This document shows, piece by piece, positions 9,556 to 21,100 of a DNA stretch of 64,000 bases. The notes under the pieces are model-generated. The model saw nothing but the letters and a program-made list of their open reading frames with translations. It did no database searches and was not told the origin of the DNA. The position numbers were made by a program, and so were the translations under genes. This DNA comes from Trichomonas vaginalis G3 (taxonomy: Eukaryota > Parabasalia > Trichomonadida > Trichomonadidae): contig NC_067207.1 of NCBI RefSeq assembly GCF_026262505.1, forward strand, positions 6,642,252 through 6,706,251. Reading direction: 5' to 3'. The first letter of the stretch is position 1, and every line of letters starts with the position of its first letter.

Positions 9556-12500
9556 TTACTTTGTAGACAACTGTTTTCCTGTTATAACAGGGAATGCCTT
9601 TTCTTTGTTGAAAGTACTTGCAGGTACAACAACTTTTCCATGTCTTGCAGCAACAAGCATCGATCTAACAACTTCAGGAGGGTATTTGTCCTGGTTTTCT
9701 CCAATTGCTCTGAGTCTGTCTGCGTAAGAAGGTTCTTTCTGGAATTTTGATTCGTTGATTGGCTTCGGGAAATCTGCTTTAAGCATCTCATCTACTTCTT
9801 TTGCTGTCATCTGTACGTATTCTTTCTTTGCCTGTTGAGCGGAAATCTTTGTAGAAGGCTTTGGTTTTGGCATCATCTGCATCACAACTGTTTCTGGAAT
9901 TGTGAGTTCGTTTTCTCTTGCCAACAAAGCAACGTCTTGAAGAATTCTCATGTTCTGTTTCTCTTGTCTCTCTTGGAATTCTCTTCTCTTTGCTTCCGCG
10001 TTTATATAATGTTGTCTGTCTCTCTGAAGCAAAGAATCGTATTTCGAGAAACTTGGTTTGTTTTGGTTCCTCTTTGCGATCAAAGCCGCGTATTTAAGTC
10101 TTCCTCTTGAAGAGAGAACTTCGTTAATTAATGATTCTCCTTCTTTAGAATCCAAAGCTTGTATTTGTTTCATTGCGACGAATCTTTCAATTAATGATCT
10201 TAACCTTGCAATTTCACGTTTTTGTTCTCTTATTACTTCATCTCTCATTGCGATTGATTTCCTTGCGAACTCTGCATCTTCTTTGGAGGTGTTGTATCTC
10301 ATTGATTGGAACTTGAGTTCTCTCTTTAATCTGTTGATTTCTGCCTTTAATAATAACATTTCTTTCTGGTCATTTGCTCTTCTGAAACCAAGCTGAATTA
10401 TCTCTCTTCCTCTGCTTTCTAAGAGTTGTTGCATGTTGTCCATTTTACTTTGATAAAGTCTGACCATCCTTGAACCTTCTGTTTTCGGATCCATCTTTAA
10501 TTCTTCGACAATCTTCTTTTGGCCAGCAACATCTTGATTTACTAGTTGATCTTGTAGTTTAATGATATCAGAACGTAATTTGTTGATTATGTCTTGTGAA
10601 TCACCAAGTTTAGAAGTGAATTCTCCAATTTGTTTGTTCAAATCTTCTCTTATTCCTTCCAAAACCAAAATCTTCTTTCTCAAAATTTCATCTTCTTTGA
10701 GGAGTTCTTCCAATCTGATTCCTGCCATCAGTTTGTCTGCTTGGTTATCTGCAGATTGCTGGAATAACTTGTTGAATGACTCTTCTTGTTGTTTCAAAAC
10801 TCCTTCTAGTCTCAAATTTTCTTGTTGCAATTTAGAATTTTGTTCAATTTTCTCTTGCAATTGCTCTAAATATTGTTTCTCTTTTATCTGACTTTCTTGG
10901 AGTTTGTCGTATATTTCTTTCTCGTCATCATTAACATTAGGTGTAGAACTATCCTTTGGTTGTATCTTAAGTAATAGTTCATTATAGTTTTGAGCGTTTT
11001 TATACAATTCATTGAGTTTTTGGTATTCGATTCTTGCTTTTTCTCTTTCCATTTTTCTGTCTCTTTCTGTTTGTATTCTTTCCTTGTGTAAATCATCATT
11101 TTCTTTGGTTAATTCATCGAGTTTTTGTGTTAGATCATGTATCAATTCTTCATTCAATGATTTCTGTATGTCTTTAGCCATCTTCTCTCTTATCTTTCCC
11201 AGCAAATCTTTGATAGTAAACCACTGTGGTTGACCTTGATTCATCAATTTCTTTAATTGCTCAACTTCAGATGTTGCTCCAGCAGAAGCAACTGATCCAT
11301 CATTCTTTATCTGATCAGCCATAGATCTTATATATGTTGCTGCATCTTGATAATTACTAAACAAGTTGTTTTCTTGTGATCTGTTTTCGAATAATCCGTT
11401 TAATTCTTTTTCAACTTGTTGTACTTTTACAAACGCTGAAGAATCAGAAGAGAATTGTTTCAAGTTAACAATCTCTCGTCTCAAACTGTCTACCAGATCT
11501 TCCTGACGCTTGATTTCTTCCAAAGCCTTGGCATATAATTCTTTGATGTCAGTTTTTGAAGGAGCTTCAGGAGTTTTTCCGATAACAGCAGCGATATCTT
11601 TAACTTTCTTCACTAATTGGACTTGTTCTGTAGGTGTAGCACCTTCTGAACCAATCTTCTTTGAGAAATCTTCGATTGTTGAGTTGAGTTGTTTTGCTGC
11701 TTCCAATGAACAGTTTTTACTTTCTTCAAATGCATCAAAAGCATCTGTTGAAATCATTTCTGCATCTTTCATTACAGTGTTTAATCCTGTTGAAACAGTT
11801 AAACTAGATTTGTTCTTGTTTCTTGTTCCTGTCAATTGGATTAACTTGTTTGATTGTTCATCAGCGTTTTCTTCAACAACTTGTAATGAATCATTGATAT
11901 CTCCAACAACTTGTTTCATTTGTTGTGGAGTTTTAGCGTTTTGAAGTTCTTCAATTTTACGCTTTAATTTATCAATTTCTTCTTGTTGTTTTCTGAGTTC
12001 GTCGTTGTTATTCTTCGACAAAGATACAGTTACTCGTTTGGATTTAGGTTGTGGAGGTGGTTCCGCTGAAATAAAGATTTCTTCTGTTTGGTTAACACTC
12101 AATGTTGGCATTCCTTTCTCATTCTTATCGTATGTCCATTGTATTTCTGATGCCAAACTTGTAACTTCTTCATTTCTCGAAATTTCCATAACAGGATTGA
12201 TTTCTAATACTTGTTTCGCTGGTTCTTCTTCAGCAACACTCATTGTTGTTGATAATTCCAGCTTCTTGGATGTTACAGATTTCTTGTCATCATCATTTTC
12301 ATTTTCATTAATTTTGTCACTTTTTTCTTCGGTTTTTTCTTCAAATTTTTCTTCAGATTTTTCTTGGATTTGAAGGATACTTGATTTGGAAGTTTGCAAA
12401 GAGATCTTCTTCTTTTGGAGCTGTTCCAATTCAGTAACTCTTTCTTTGAGTTGTGAAATTAAATTGTCTTTTTCGATGTCGAGTTGTTTTCCTAAAGTAT

Positions 12501-15500
12501 TCATCATTTGATCCTTCTTTGTTGTGTCTAATTCTTCTTGTATTGACTGCATCTCAGACATAACAAGTTCTAAGTTCTTTCCAATTGTTTTCGCCTCTTT
12601 TGCAACAATATTTTGACCGACATCGATGACGTTTTTGTCGTCAGAAAGACTCAGCAAAGGTCGTGGAGGGAATTCTATGACATCTCCTGCAGCTGTAACA
12701 AGCTTGAGGACTTCTGTCTTAGGAACGCTTGTTACTTGTTCTGCTGGATATACTTCAGGAGGTTGTTCTGGACTGATTTCGTTCAACAAAAGCGAAAAGA
12801 TTTCCATAGGAGGAATAAACTTCAAAATCTTGTGTTTTGGAGTTTCAATTATATCAATCTGGCAACTGATGTTTGCTCTTGATGCTGGAGAAACATCAAC
12901 ATTGTCGTAATGCTGAAGAATGTTTGTATAAACCTTGGTGAAGTGACCTTCATTTGTGTCACTTTTTTCATTAACTTCGACATCAATTTTTGGTTCAACA
13001 CTTGCTTGAACTGTATGAATTTTAACCATTTTTCTTATTCTTTCTATTTGTTGTCTTCTTGCGAATCTTTCATTAGCTTCTTTACCTAGATCGAATACTT
13101 CTACAGAAGATTGCAAAGGCCTCAACTGCAAAGAGTTGAATGGAATTGGATTTTCCAATTCAGGAGTTTTAATTTGTCTGTCAGATTTGACTTCTGGAAT
13201 TTTCTCAATTTGTTTGTTTTCTTTTTGTGGAGAAATAGAAACTGTTCCTTCACTTGTAAATGTCAAATCATTCGTCTTCAACTTGATATTAATCGAATTC
13301 GATGAATCACTAATAGCAATCTGTTTCCTCAGCTTATTTGTCTCAACAGGTTCGTTTGTTTGGACATCAGTTTGTGTTGTTTCACTTTGTTCATCGATAT
13401 TTATTGAATCTTTTGATTCAGCCATTATAAGAATTGAAGAGTTCTGTGGCCTGATTGTCTTCTGTGTCTGTCCATCAACAATTTCTGTGTGTACAATATT
13501 AGGTGGAGGAATAATTTCTGGTTTTTCTATAACAATAGAACCTTTTTCTTCGTTTATAGAAATTCTTAATTGTTCTTTGTTTCTTCTTGGTTTACTACTA
13601 TTTATAATAGGTAATTCCTCAGTTGAAGAAGAGTTTGTTTCACCATCCAAGTGTATATTAGGTTGTGACAAAATGAGAGAGAATCTTCTTGAAAGAGTAT
13701 AAGCAGATCTTGCTGTTGATTCTTCGGATTTTCCTTTGTTTTCTGGTACTTCCACGAAAACGTATCCTTCTGATCTGTCCAAACAAATTCTCAACTGTTG
13801 GAAATGAGTGTTGTTTGTTATTGTCTCTGCGTCTTGTAGCAAAGGAGGATCAGTATTGGATAATTGGTTGATCAGCGTAGGTGGTAGTTTCGATGAATCG
13901 ATTTCTTTAGTTGGAGGCATTGAAAGACAAATTTCGGTTTTGACAGAAAGATCTTTTTTGACAACATCACGAGAATTATCGAAATACATGTGAGAAACAG
14001 CATTCTTTGTTAGAAGAATTGGTCTGTCGTGAGTAACAGGAGATACATATCTCTGTCTTTCCTTCAAATCTTTAAGCCGTTTCTGGAGATTGTCAATTTC
14101 TTTCTGTTTTTCTTCAGTTTCAATCAAAAGTTGGTCGATTTGAGCTTTAGTGACATCATCGAGATTTTGTTGGGCCAAAGCTTTGTTCTGTTGCAAGAGA
14201 TGTTCTTTCTCTATCTCTAGGGCTTTGATTCTTGCATCTAATTCGGCTGTTTGCGCTTGTAAATTGTTTGTTCTGTCTGCCATCTTCATTCCATCGATTT
14301 GACCCATGAGTTGTGCAATTTGGTCTTTGTAGTCTGTTTCCATGTTGTAGATCTTTGTTTCATACTCTTTCTCTTGGTCAGAAAGCTTCTGATCAAATTC
14401 TTTTTCTTGATCTAACCTTTGCTGCGACATTCTGTTCTTAAGTGCTGATTCAAAGGCCATTCTTTGCTTGAGGAACTCCGATTCGACCCTTTGTCTGATC
14501 TCTCCAGCTAATCCTGCGATATCTACTTTAGGAAGTTCGTTTGTTTCTGGAATAATGAGGTCGCTCTTCTCCAATTCCAATTGTTTGTACACAGCTAGCT
14601 CTTGTTCTGTCTTGTCTTTGGCTAATTTGTACATATCTACTTCGGAATTGGAATTCTTCAATTGTTCGCTGAGTTGTTGTATCAGGTTGTCCTTTTCTTC
14701 AATGTCTTTATCGATTTTGGCCTTGAATCTGACGAATTCTTCCCTTTGATTTTGCATTCTTTGGTTGAAATCGCTTTCTAGCTGAATTGCACGCTTTTCG
14801 TAGTCCGTGGTTATCTTCTCTATCTTTGCGGCTGTGTCTTGGTCGACGTTTGACATCTCTGCTTCGTCTAATTTCTTCTTCATTTCGTTTAATCTCTCTG
14901 TAAAGTCCTCGATCGTGGAATTCATCTCAGCCTGGTGGTCATTCTTGAGCTTTTCGATTTCAAGGTCATGGTCTCGCTTCATATTTTCGCGTAATTGCAT
15001 TTCATTATTTTTGAAATCTTCAAAATCAGCTCTATGGTTCTTGCTTGCATATTTCAAGGCCATCTTCTGCTTGAACGTCAATTCCCTCTCTTCAAATTCG
15101 TTCCTAAGTCTTTGGATTTCGAGTTCTTGATTCTGTTGATCTTCTTGCTTTTGTTTGTTCATTTTTTCTTGTAATTCACCGATTTCTGTACGTAATGTTT
15201 GTATCATTTTGAGAGAAGCTGTGTCTTTTCCTGCTTTTCCTGATTTATCAGCGTTTGCGTTAATTAATTCACGAAATTGAAGATCAAATTTCTTTCTATC
15301 TGTCTTGATTTGTTCTTCTAAGCTTGTAATTCTAGATTGTAAAAACTCTTTCTCGTTCTGAGTAAGTCTAACCGTAGTTTTTACATTTGTATTTTCTTCT
15401 TTAAGGTCGGAGATTTCTTTTTTAAGTTTTTCGATAAGTACATCTTTTTCTGATGCTTCGAAATTAGCAGCAAGTGTTGTACTGTTTGAGCTTCGTGATG

Positions 15501-16353
15501 TATTTACTTGAATTGAATCAACGATAAGTTTTTCTATTCTTTCTTGTTGTTCTTTGTTCGTAGCTTCGAGTCTTGCGATTGTTTTCTTTGCTTCGTCGAG
15601 TTCTTTCTTAGTTGCTTCATCTAATTTGCTGTCAATCCTTCTTTGTACGGAAATAACCTTTTTGGCGTTCTCTTCCTTGAGAGCTTTGATCGTCTGCTCT
15701 TGTTCCATGATCTTATTTTCTAATTTGCGTATTTGCATAATTGATTTTGAAACAATATCAGTATGGATTGATACAGCTTTGAGAGCTGTTTCGTTTTTAG
15801 TATTAGAATCGAGTTTTTGAATTACTTCATCGTCAACAATTGGAACATCTATTGGTTGTGTTGCTGTTTGTAATGTTTGTTCTTCTTGTTTGAGCCAGAG
15901 TGATATGCCATCCATAAGGCTATTCTGTGTTTCTTTCAATTCTCGATTCTTTGAGAGTAATTCGTCAACAATTTTTTGTGATTGTTTAACAATATCTGTT
16001 GGCTGAAGCATACTGCTGGCAAATTGCATGTCAAAGTCAGCACGCATCTTTTGGGAATCATCTTCCATCTTTTCTTCGTAATTAGAAACGATTTTTCCAA
16101 TGTGTTGAGTTACGCGTTCGATTTGAGAAAATGAATTGTCTGGATTATAGTCTGGTAGAAGCTCCTCAGGAGGTTTTAATGGCCTAGATACTGGAGAAAG
16201 ACACCCAGATGTTTTTGGATATTCGATTTTTGGTAAAGGAGGAAGAGCTGCATTTGCAAAATGCATAGCTGCCTTAGATTTCTTTGGAGTCTTATTAATA
16301 CCCTTGGGAGCGTCAGAAAGAACCCCCTGACGTGCTCCCGGAGCTTTAGACAT
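9556..16353 (-). CDS. Giant coiled-coil protein (2265 aa)
   Basis: A single uninterrupted ORF starting at ATG 16353 (MSKAPGARQG). Residues 1-80 are basic and Pro-rich. About 85-790 is almost continuous heptad coiled coil (KLKKEISDLKEENTNVK style). Residues 800-1290 are a less ordered Glu/Ser/Pro-rich spacer with repeated VEVPE/IPEV-like stretches. About 1300-2130 is again coiled coil (RQEDLVDSLRREIVNLKQF), and a basic C-terminal tail of ~130 residues follows. The architecture is that of a cytoskeletal scaffold or filament protein, of which trichomonads encode many. No motor, kinase or membrane segment is seen, and no ortholog is recognised. Placement at the mastigont, axostyle or another cytoskeletal site is inference only. 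Many open frames on the opposite strand here are antisense shadows of the coiled-coil codons. Confidence 0.9.
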   Translation of the reverse strand: MSKAPGARQGVLSDAPKGINKTPKKSKAAMHFANAALPPLPKIEYPKTSGCLSPVSRPLKPPEELLPDYNPDNSFSQIERVTQHIGKIVSNYEEKMEDDSQKMRADFDMQFASSMLQPTDIVKQSQKIVDELLSKNRELKETQNSLMDGISLWLKQEEQTLQTATQPIDVPIVDDEVIQKLDSNTKNETALKAVSIHTDIVSKSIMQIRKLENKIMEQEQTIKALKEENAKKVISVQRRIDSKLDEATKKELDEAKKTIARLEATNKEQQERIEKLIVDSIQVNTSRSSNSTTLAANFEASEKDVLIEKLKKEISDLKEENTNVKTTVRLTQNEKEFLQSRITSLEEQIKTDRKKFDLQFRELINANADKSGKAGKDTASLKMIQTLRTEIGELQEKMNKQKQEDQQNQELEIQRLRNEFEERELTFKQKMALKYASKNHRADFEDFKNNEMQLRENMKRDHDLEIEKLKNDHQAEMNSTIEDFTERLNEMKKKLDEAEMSNVDQDTAAKIEKITTDYEKRAIQLESDFNQRMQNQREEFVRFKAKIDKDIEEKDNLIQQLSEQLKNSNSEVDMYKLAKDKTEQELAVYKQLELEKSDLIIPETNELPKVDIAGLAGEIRQRVESEFLKQRMAFESALKNRMSQQRLDQEKEFDQKLSDQEKEYETKIYNMETDYKDQIAQLMGQIDGMKMADRTNNLQAQTAELDARIKALEIEKEHLLQQNKALAQQNLDDVTKAQIDQLLIETEEKQKEIDNLQKRLKDLKERQRYVSPVTHDRPILLTKNAVSHMYFDNSRDVVKKDLSVKTEICLSMPPTKEIDSSKLPPTLINQLSNTDPPLLQDAETITNNTHFQQLRICLDRSEGYVFVEVPENKGKSEESTARSAYTLSRRFSLILSQPNIHLDGETNSSSTEELPIINSSKPRRNKEQLRISINEEKGSIVIEKPEIIPPPNIVHTEIVDGQTQKTIRPQNSSILIMAESKDSINIDEQSETTQTDVQTNEPVETNKLRKQIAISDSSNSINIKLKTNDLTFTSEGTVSISPQKENKQIEKIPEVKSDRQIKTPELENPIPFNSLQLRPLQSSVEVFDLGKEANERFARRQQIERIRKMVKIHTVQASVEPKIDVEVNEKSDTNEGHFTKVYTNILQHYDNVDVSPASRANISCQIDIIETPKHKILKFIPPMEIFSLLLNEISPEQPPEVYPAEQVTSVPKTEVLKLVTAAGDVIEFPPRPLLSLSDDKNVIDVGQNIVAKEAKTIGKNLELVMSEMQSIQEELDTTKKDQMMNTLGKQLDIEKDNLISQLKERVTELEQLQKKKISLQTSKSSILQIQEKSEEKFEEKTEEKSDKINENENDDDKKSVTSKKLELSTTMSVAEEEPAKQVLEINPVMEISRNEEVTSLASEIQWTYDKNEKGMPTLSVNQTEEIFISAEPPPQPKSKRVTVSLSKNNNDELRKQQEEIDKLKRKIEELQNAKTPQQMKQVVGDINDSLQVVEENADEQSNKLIQLTGTRNKNKSSLTVSTGLNTVMKDAEMISTDAFDAFEESKNCSLEAAKQLNSTIEDFSKKIGSEGATPTEQVQLVKKVKDIAAVIGKTPEAPSKTDIKELYAKALEEIKRQEDLVDSLRREIVNLKQFSSDSSAFVKVQQVEKELNGLFENRSQENNLFSNYQDAATYIRSMADQIKNDGSVASAGATSEVEQLKKLMNQGQPQWFTIKDLLGKIREKMAKDIQKSLNEELIHDLTQKLDELTKENDDLHKERIQTERDRKMEREKARIEYQKLNELYKNAQNYNELLLKIQPKDSSTPNVNDDEKEIYDKLQESQIKEKQYLEQLQEKIEQNSKLQQENLRLEGVLKQQEESFNKLFQQSADNQADKLMAGIRLEELLKEDEILRKKILVLEGIREDLNKQIGEFTSKLGDSQDIINKLRSDIIKLQDQLVNQDVAGQKKIVEELKMDPKTEGSRMVRLYQSKMDNMQQLLESRGREIIQLGFRRANDQKEMLLLKAEINRLKRELKFQSMRYNTSKEDAEFARKSIAMRDEVIREQKREIARLRSLIERFVAMKQIQALDSKEGESLINEVLSSRGRLKYAALIAKRNQNKPSFSKYDSLLQRDRQHYINAEAKRREFQERQEKQNMRILQDVALLARENELTIPETVVMQMMPKPKPSTKISAQQAKKEYVQMTAKEVDEMLKADFPKPINESKFQKEPSYADRLRAIGENQDKYPPEVVRSMLVAARHGKVVVPASTFNKEKAFPVITGKQLSTK

Positions 16354-16769
16354 ATAAAATTTAAACTTTGAGGTACCTCGCTGAATTTTTTGATAGAAAA
16401 TAACGTAACAATTTTTTCAAAAATTTCGAAACAATGAAACACTAGTAGAACGATTCCCAAGCAAAAAAGTGATCTTTCAAAGTATAAATCACATAAATAC
16501 AACATTATTCATCAAATTTATTGCTTATCACTCTGAAACTAAGGCAATTTAGGCTGCCAAATCAATCTCTACAAGCTTAAATTATTTGTCATTCCTTAAT
16601 CACATGCTTATAATCTTGGTAAATATGAGATTATGTTATATCTTTTGCGGCAGACATTCATCAACGGAAAAAAGGCTTTTATTGTTTGGGGTCTATTGAT
16701 GGATTAATGTAAAAATCAATAATATTTAATAGAGAATATAAGAATAAAATTTTAAAAGAATAAAACAAA
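16354..16769. other. Intergenic between two minus-strand genes
   Basis: 416 bases holding the 3' flank of the pseudokinase gene and the upstream region of the coiled-coil gene. On the minus strand TCAAAGTT lies about 20 bases before the ATG, a weak Inr-like match. Confidence 0.4.
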
Positions 16770-17723
16770 TTAGAACAAGATCTCATCGCTTCCTTCTATC
16801 ATAGTTTCGCCTTCCATGATAGCTGTATTGACTTCAAGGCAGCGGTTTCCAACGACATTGACCAATGCGTTCTTCATATCGATTTCTGGGATATGATCGT
16901 AGAAGAACTTGTTTGATGCCACGTGGAATATTGTAAATCTCTTCTTAGGATTTGGATTGACCATACCAGACAACAAAACTTGCGCATCTTGAGGTAATTT
17001 CGAGGGATCTTTGTTGACTTCGTATGTATTCATCAGTAAGTAGTAAAATACTGTGCCGAGAGCGAATACATCTGTTGCAAATGTTAATTTATGTGTTGTT
17101 TCAACTTCTGGTGCGGTATATAAGGTCATTGGACCGTGGGAATCGATAAACTTGTTCATGGTGGCCATACTGAAGCCTGTGATAATGACTTTTGTCTTTG
17201 ACTCAACAAGGATATTGCTGAGAGAGATGTTTCCATGAATGCAGCTCAAGCAGTGCATGTGCTTAACTACATTCACTAAGCCCCACATCATCTTAGATGC
17301 GTTTTCAAGAGTGATCTTTTTGTTATCGAATATTCTTTCATAAAGATCGCCTTTCTTGTAAAATGGCATGACAATAGCGTTGAAATCTTCTTGCATAATA
17401 ATTCTCTCTATAGAAACAATGTTAGAATGATTTAAAATACCTAAAATTTCGATTTTTTCGTCTTTAAATTTTCTAAATCTCGATCTGCTTGGAAGATATT
17501 TAATAACGCACTTTGATTTTGTGTTTTTGTTTGTGGCTTCATAACAAGCACTATGTAGTTTTGCCGTTAATTTGGCGAAAACTTCGTAATTATCGATTTC
17601 AAACGGGAGAACTCTCTCCTGAGGAGGAGCATCCTCGTCATTTTCCTCTTCCTCCTCTTCTTCTTCGTCCTCTTCAGTTTCGTTCTCTAATGTTGGCTCT
17701 TGAAATTCATCAGGGAAACTCAT
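16770..17723 (-). CDS. Pseudokinase (protein kinase fold, 317 aa)
   Basis: ATG at 17723 (MSFPDEFQEP). Residues 10-32 are a long acidic run; residues ~45-285 form a protein-kinase domain. The ATP-binding lysine (VIK, K75) is present and E92 may pair with it. The catalytic loop is HGN instead of HRD (163-165, catalytic Asp replaced by Asn; the later N170 is kept). DFG is replaced by GFS (183-185). APE is intact in YTAPEV, and DVFALG replaces DVWSLG. With both catalytic aspartates missing it should be inactive as a phosphotransferase and act as a scaffold or allosteric partner. The glycine-rich loop is also degenerate. The C-terminal tail (~290-317) is short and acidic. It lies 416 bases downstream of no obvious partner; its substrate is unknown. 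Confidence 0.85.
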   Translation of the reverse strand: MSFPDEFQEPTLENETEEDEEEEEEEENDEDAPPQERVLPFEIDNYEVFAKLTAKLHSACYEATNKNTKSKCVIKYLPSRSRFRKFKDEKIEILGILNHSNIVSIERIIMQEDFNAIVMPFYKKGDLYERIFDNKKITLENASKMMWGLVNVVKHMHCLSCIHGNISLSNILVESKTKVIITGFSMATMNKFIDSHGPMTLYTAPEVETTHKLTFATDVFALGTVFYYLLMNTYEVNKDPSKLPQDAQVLLSGMVNPNPKKRFTIFHVASNKFFYDHIPEIDMKNALVNVVGNRCLEVNTAIMEGETMIEGSDEILF

Positions 17724-18130
17724 TTTGTATGGAAAAAATTTGACAAATCAGCGGCTTTTTGCGTGTTTGAAAATCCTGTCATAATTATTTGATTGAAATT
17801 ACGAGAAGTAATGACAAATCGATATTTAAATTTTGTTCTGAGAATTCAACTTTACCATCAAAACTACAATAGTTATGAATTTTGCGCTTGAGGATAGAAT
17901 TCTTGTGGCATAATTAACTCATTTTATTAAACCATCAAGGTATAAATAGTCCGAACAATTAATATCAAATTTGGTTAAAATACAATGTTGTTCGAATTGA
18001 CAATAAGTAATCCATCCGTATTTTGATGCAATGTATGAATTCTTAACCTCTAAAACTTATATTTAAAAAAATTATCAAATTAAAATATAAAAACTTTTTT
18101 TTAAATAAGATAGATAAATCTAAAAAGAAA
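17724..18130. other. Intergenic between two minus-strand genes
   Basis: About 400 AT-rich bases. TCAAATTTT lies some 20 bases upstream of the pseudokinase ATG on the minus strand, a possible Inr variant. Nothing else is seen. Confidence 0.4.
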
Positions 18131-21100
18131 TTAGTTCCACAAATCAAGAGGATCAACATCTTCTTCGGCGTTTGCTTCTTCAGTTTCAACAGACAAAGCC
18201 TCGACCTGAGCACCTTCCTCAGCTTCTTCATCATCTGCATCATTAGCAACTGGTTCAGGTGCAGCAGCGCCGCAAAGGCACATTTCCATTGGTTCAGCCT
18301 GTTCTTCCAGCATGACTTCATCCTCAGCACATTCATCAGCTTCATTAATTGCGAAGCGCTCTTCCAATTCCATTGGAGCAGCTCTTCCTAAACTCTTGCA
18401 CTTCATTACTGGTGCAGCGTCCATGCAAGCATCCAATGCCATTGGAGCAGCAGCGGAGAAGCAGCAGAGTTGTGGAGCGATGAAATCAGCCTGTGGAGCT
18501 GCTGGTGCTGGACATGGTGGAGGAGCAGCGCCGAATCCAGTTGCCATAGCTCTTGTGTGCAATACATTAGAGCGAGCAGCGAATGGTCTGGCGATAACTT
18601 GTTCCTGTCTTGCGAATATGCCTAAGTCTGCGATGACCTTGACTAACTCGTCGTCGCCTAACTCTGGTATGTTATCCAAGACTTGTCTGACGAACATGTT
18701 TGCGAGTTGTGTTGCTCTCTGGAGTTTGCGTGGTAACTTGGATAGTTCAACAGTGTGTTCGCTTGTGAATGAACTCTGTAAGCGGTTGTAGATAGTGCGG
18801 ATTGGATCAGGAAGATAAGTGCAGATATCGAATTCTCCTGCGAATGATTTGATGAATGATGTCAACTGTTTCTTCTTGTCTTGTTCGAGTGAGTAATTCT
18901 CAACTTCCTGGCCAGCGAAGTATGCAACAGTTGTCTGCAAGTTAATGTACTCTGTGACTGCAACTGCTGGCATGTTCTCATTGAATGTTGGCAAGATCTT
19001 GCGGCAGAACTTTGAAACCGCTGCCATTTCAGAAGGCTCATTGAATTCATTGAATGGTTTGAATATTGCCTGTTCAATTGTATTGAAATTGGAGCCCAAT
19101 TTTGCGAAAGACTTCGGATACTCCTGGTCTGCCTTTCTCCTTGCGTTCTCCTTGAGGATGACGTAAGAGTGGAGTGTGAGAGTCTTGATTGCCTTGCTAT
19201 AGCTATCGAAGCATCCCTTGAATTCCTCGTGAAGAGCTGTGAATGATGTTGCGAATTTGAGGAATGCGGAGTTGTCTTCACCGGCTTTGAGTTCGTTGAG
19301 GCCTTTCTCGATGAATGGAGCGATTCTGCTTGGAAGAGACTCACCGAGGTTCAACTCGCCAAGGACGTGTGTTGCCAACTCGATGTACTGTGGCAATTTG
19401 CTGACAAGTCCTGACAAAATGAAGCTGTCGACGACTTTTTCGTAGAATGCGCCGAGTTCCTTTGGAATTGTAACAGGAGGCTTTGGAACGAAGTAATTTG
19501 GCATCGCGTCGTGAGCGAGGAGATCGCTGAGTGCTGGTATCTGTCTCATTGCGTTCTCTGTTGCATTTGGAGCGCAGAGTAAGCAGAAGAATGCGCACAT
19601 CTCATCATTATATCCCTTGAATGCGAGTTCGAAAATCTCGAATACATCAGGGATCTGCAATCCGCACTGTGAATGCAACTGTACATAGAATGATGCGCAT
19701 GCAACAGCTGCTCTCTTCGCCTGCAAGTTCTTCTTTGCAGCGAACTTGAGGAATTCAATCAATTCAGATGGAGCTGGGAATCCAACTAATTCTGGGAAAA
19801 CAGACATCTTGCAGAGAGTAACGATGTAATCATCCAAAACAGGTGATCCGCTCAACAATTTCTTGATGACTTCGTAGATCATTGTTGAGCTGAGATTGAT
19901 GAGTTGATCGGCCTGTGAAACGAAGAAAGAAGTGTTCATTGCCATGATGATATTCTCTAAGTTATTTCCTTTGACGATATTGGCAAATGAAGCTGTGTTT
20001 CCTGAGAATCTCTCGTGGACTTGGTTCTCATTCAACTTCGCAAGGAGTTTGAAGTTTTGAAGAGTTCCAAGTGAATACAAACCGATTGTTATCAAAACAT
20101 TTAAGATTTCAATCAAATCGGAGTAAGTAACTCTCATCTTTCCGAATGATTTGACAAGTTTTGGTGCTGAAATGTCTTTGATAATTAAATCAGCAAGTTC
20201 TGTAATCATCGGGCATTCTGTCCACGTGTTGTTATATGTTGGATAGAAACTATTAAGTGATTGCAAGCAGAGAATTGACTTATAGAAATCAGCAGCCTTG
20301 CATTTGTTCAATGCCTCGAATACTTTGATGAATTCTTTAAGTGGTTTCGTGTTGTTTGAATACGACTTTCTAACAGATTTAACATTAGATCTGTTTGCTG
20401 TGAATTCTTCTTTGAGTTTCTCGCCAATCAACTGTGATGTCTTATACTGTTGTACTTGGTCAAACAAACTGTTTGTTGAGTTGACAGTGTTTGTCAAAAC
20501 AGAGAATTTGTAGTCATTCAGTTTGTTCCTGTAATCAACAACAGAGAAAACATTTTGGTACTGTGGATGTGGCTTGAAATACAAATAGAAGATGAAGCCA
20601 TCGTATTCGATTGGAATGTGGTTTCTTGCACTTTTTTCATCAAGGAATTCATTGACATTCAAGCTATTTACGGCATCGAAATTGAGAATTGCGTCTGGGA
20701 AGTACTCTTTGATCATTGGAGCGTATGCCTTGTTGTAAACAATTTGTACTGATTGTCCCATCGCTGTTTCATAGAATTTCTTGATTTCTGGAGTAGGAAG
20801 TTCTAACTCAATGTGCTTCATTAATGTACTTGGAGCAACATCGATGGCGAACTGTCTGATCTTGATGTACATTTGTGCTAAATCTGACTCGTAATCCTTT
20901 GGTTCGTATACTTTGTAGTATTCGTTGACAGATTCAACAACTTTGAACCAGGCGGATTGGCTGATTGAGAGAAGTAAGTCCTCTGGAATGTCCTGGAACT
21001 GCTCTGGAGCGTTGTATTGGATGTCAACTGGGTGATCAGTTAATAATGGGTTGCAAACATCAGTTACTGGGACATTGAATGTACTCAGGTATTGTTTCTG

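Noticed and set aside
9835-15820. Many plus-strand open frames opposite the giant coiled-coil gene
   Set aside because: Ser/Phe/Leu-rich antisense of Lys/Glu-rich coiled-coil codons, without domains.
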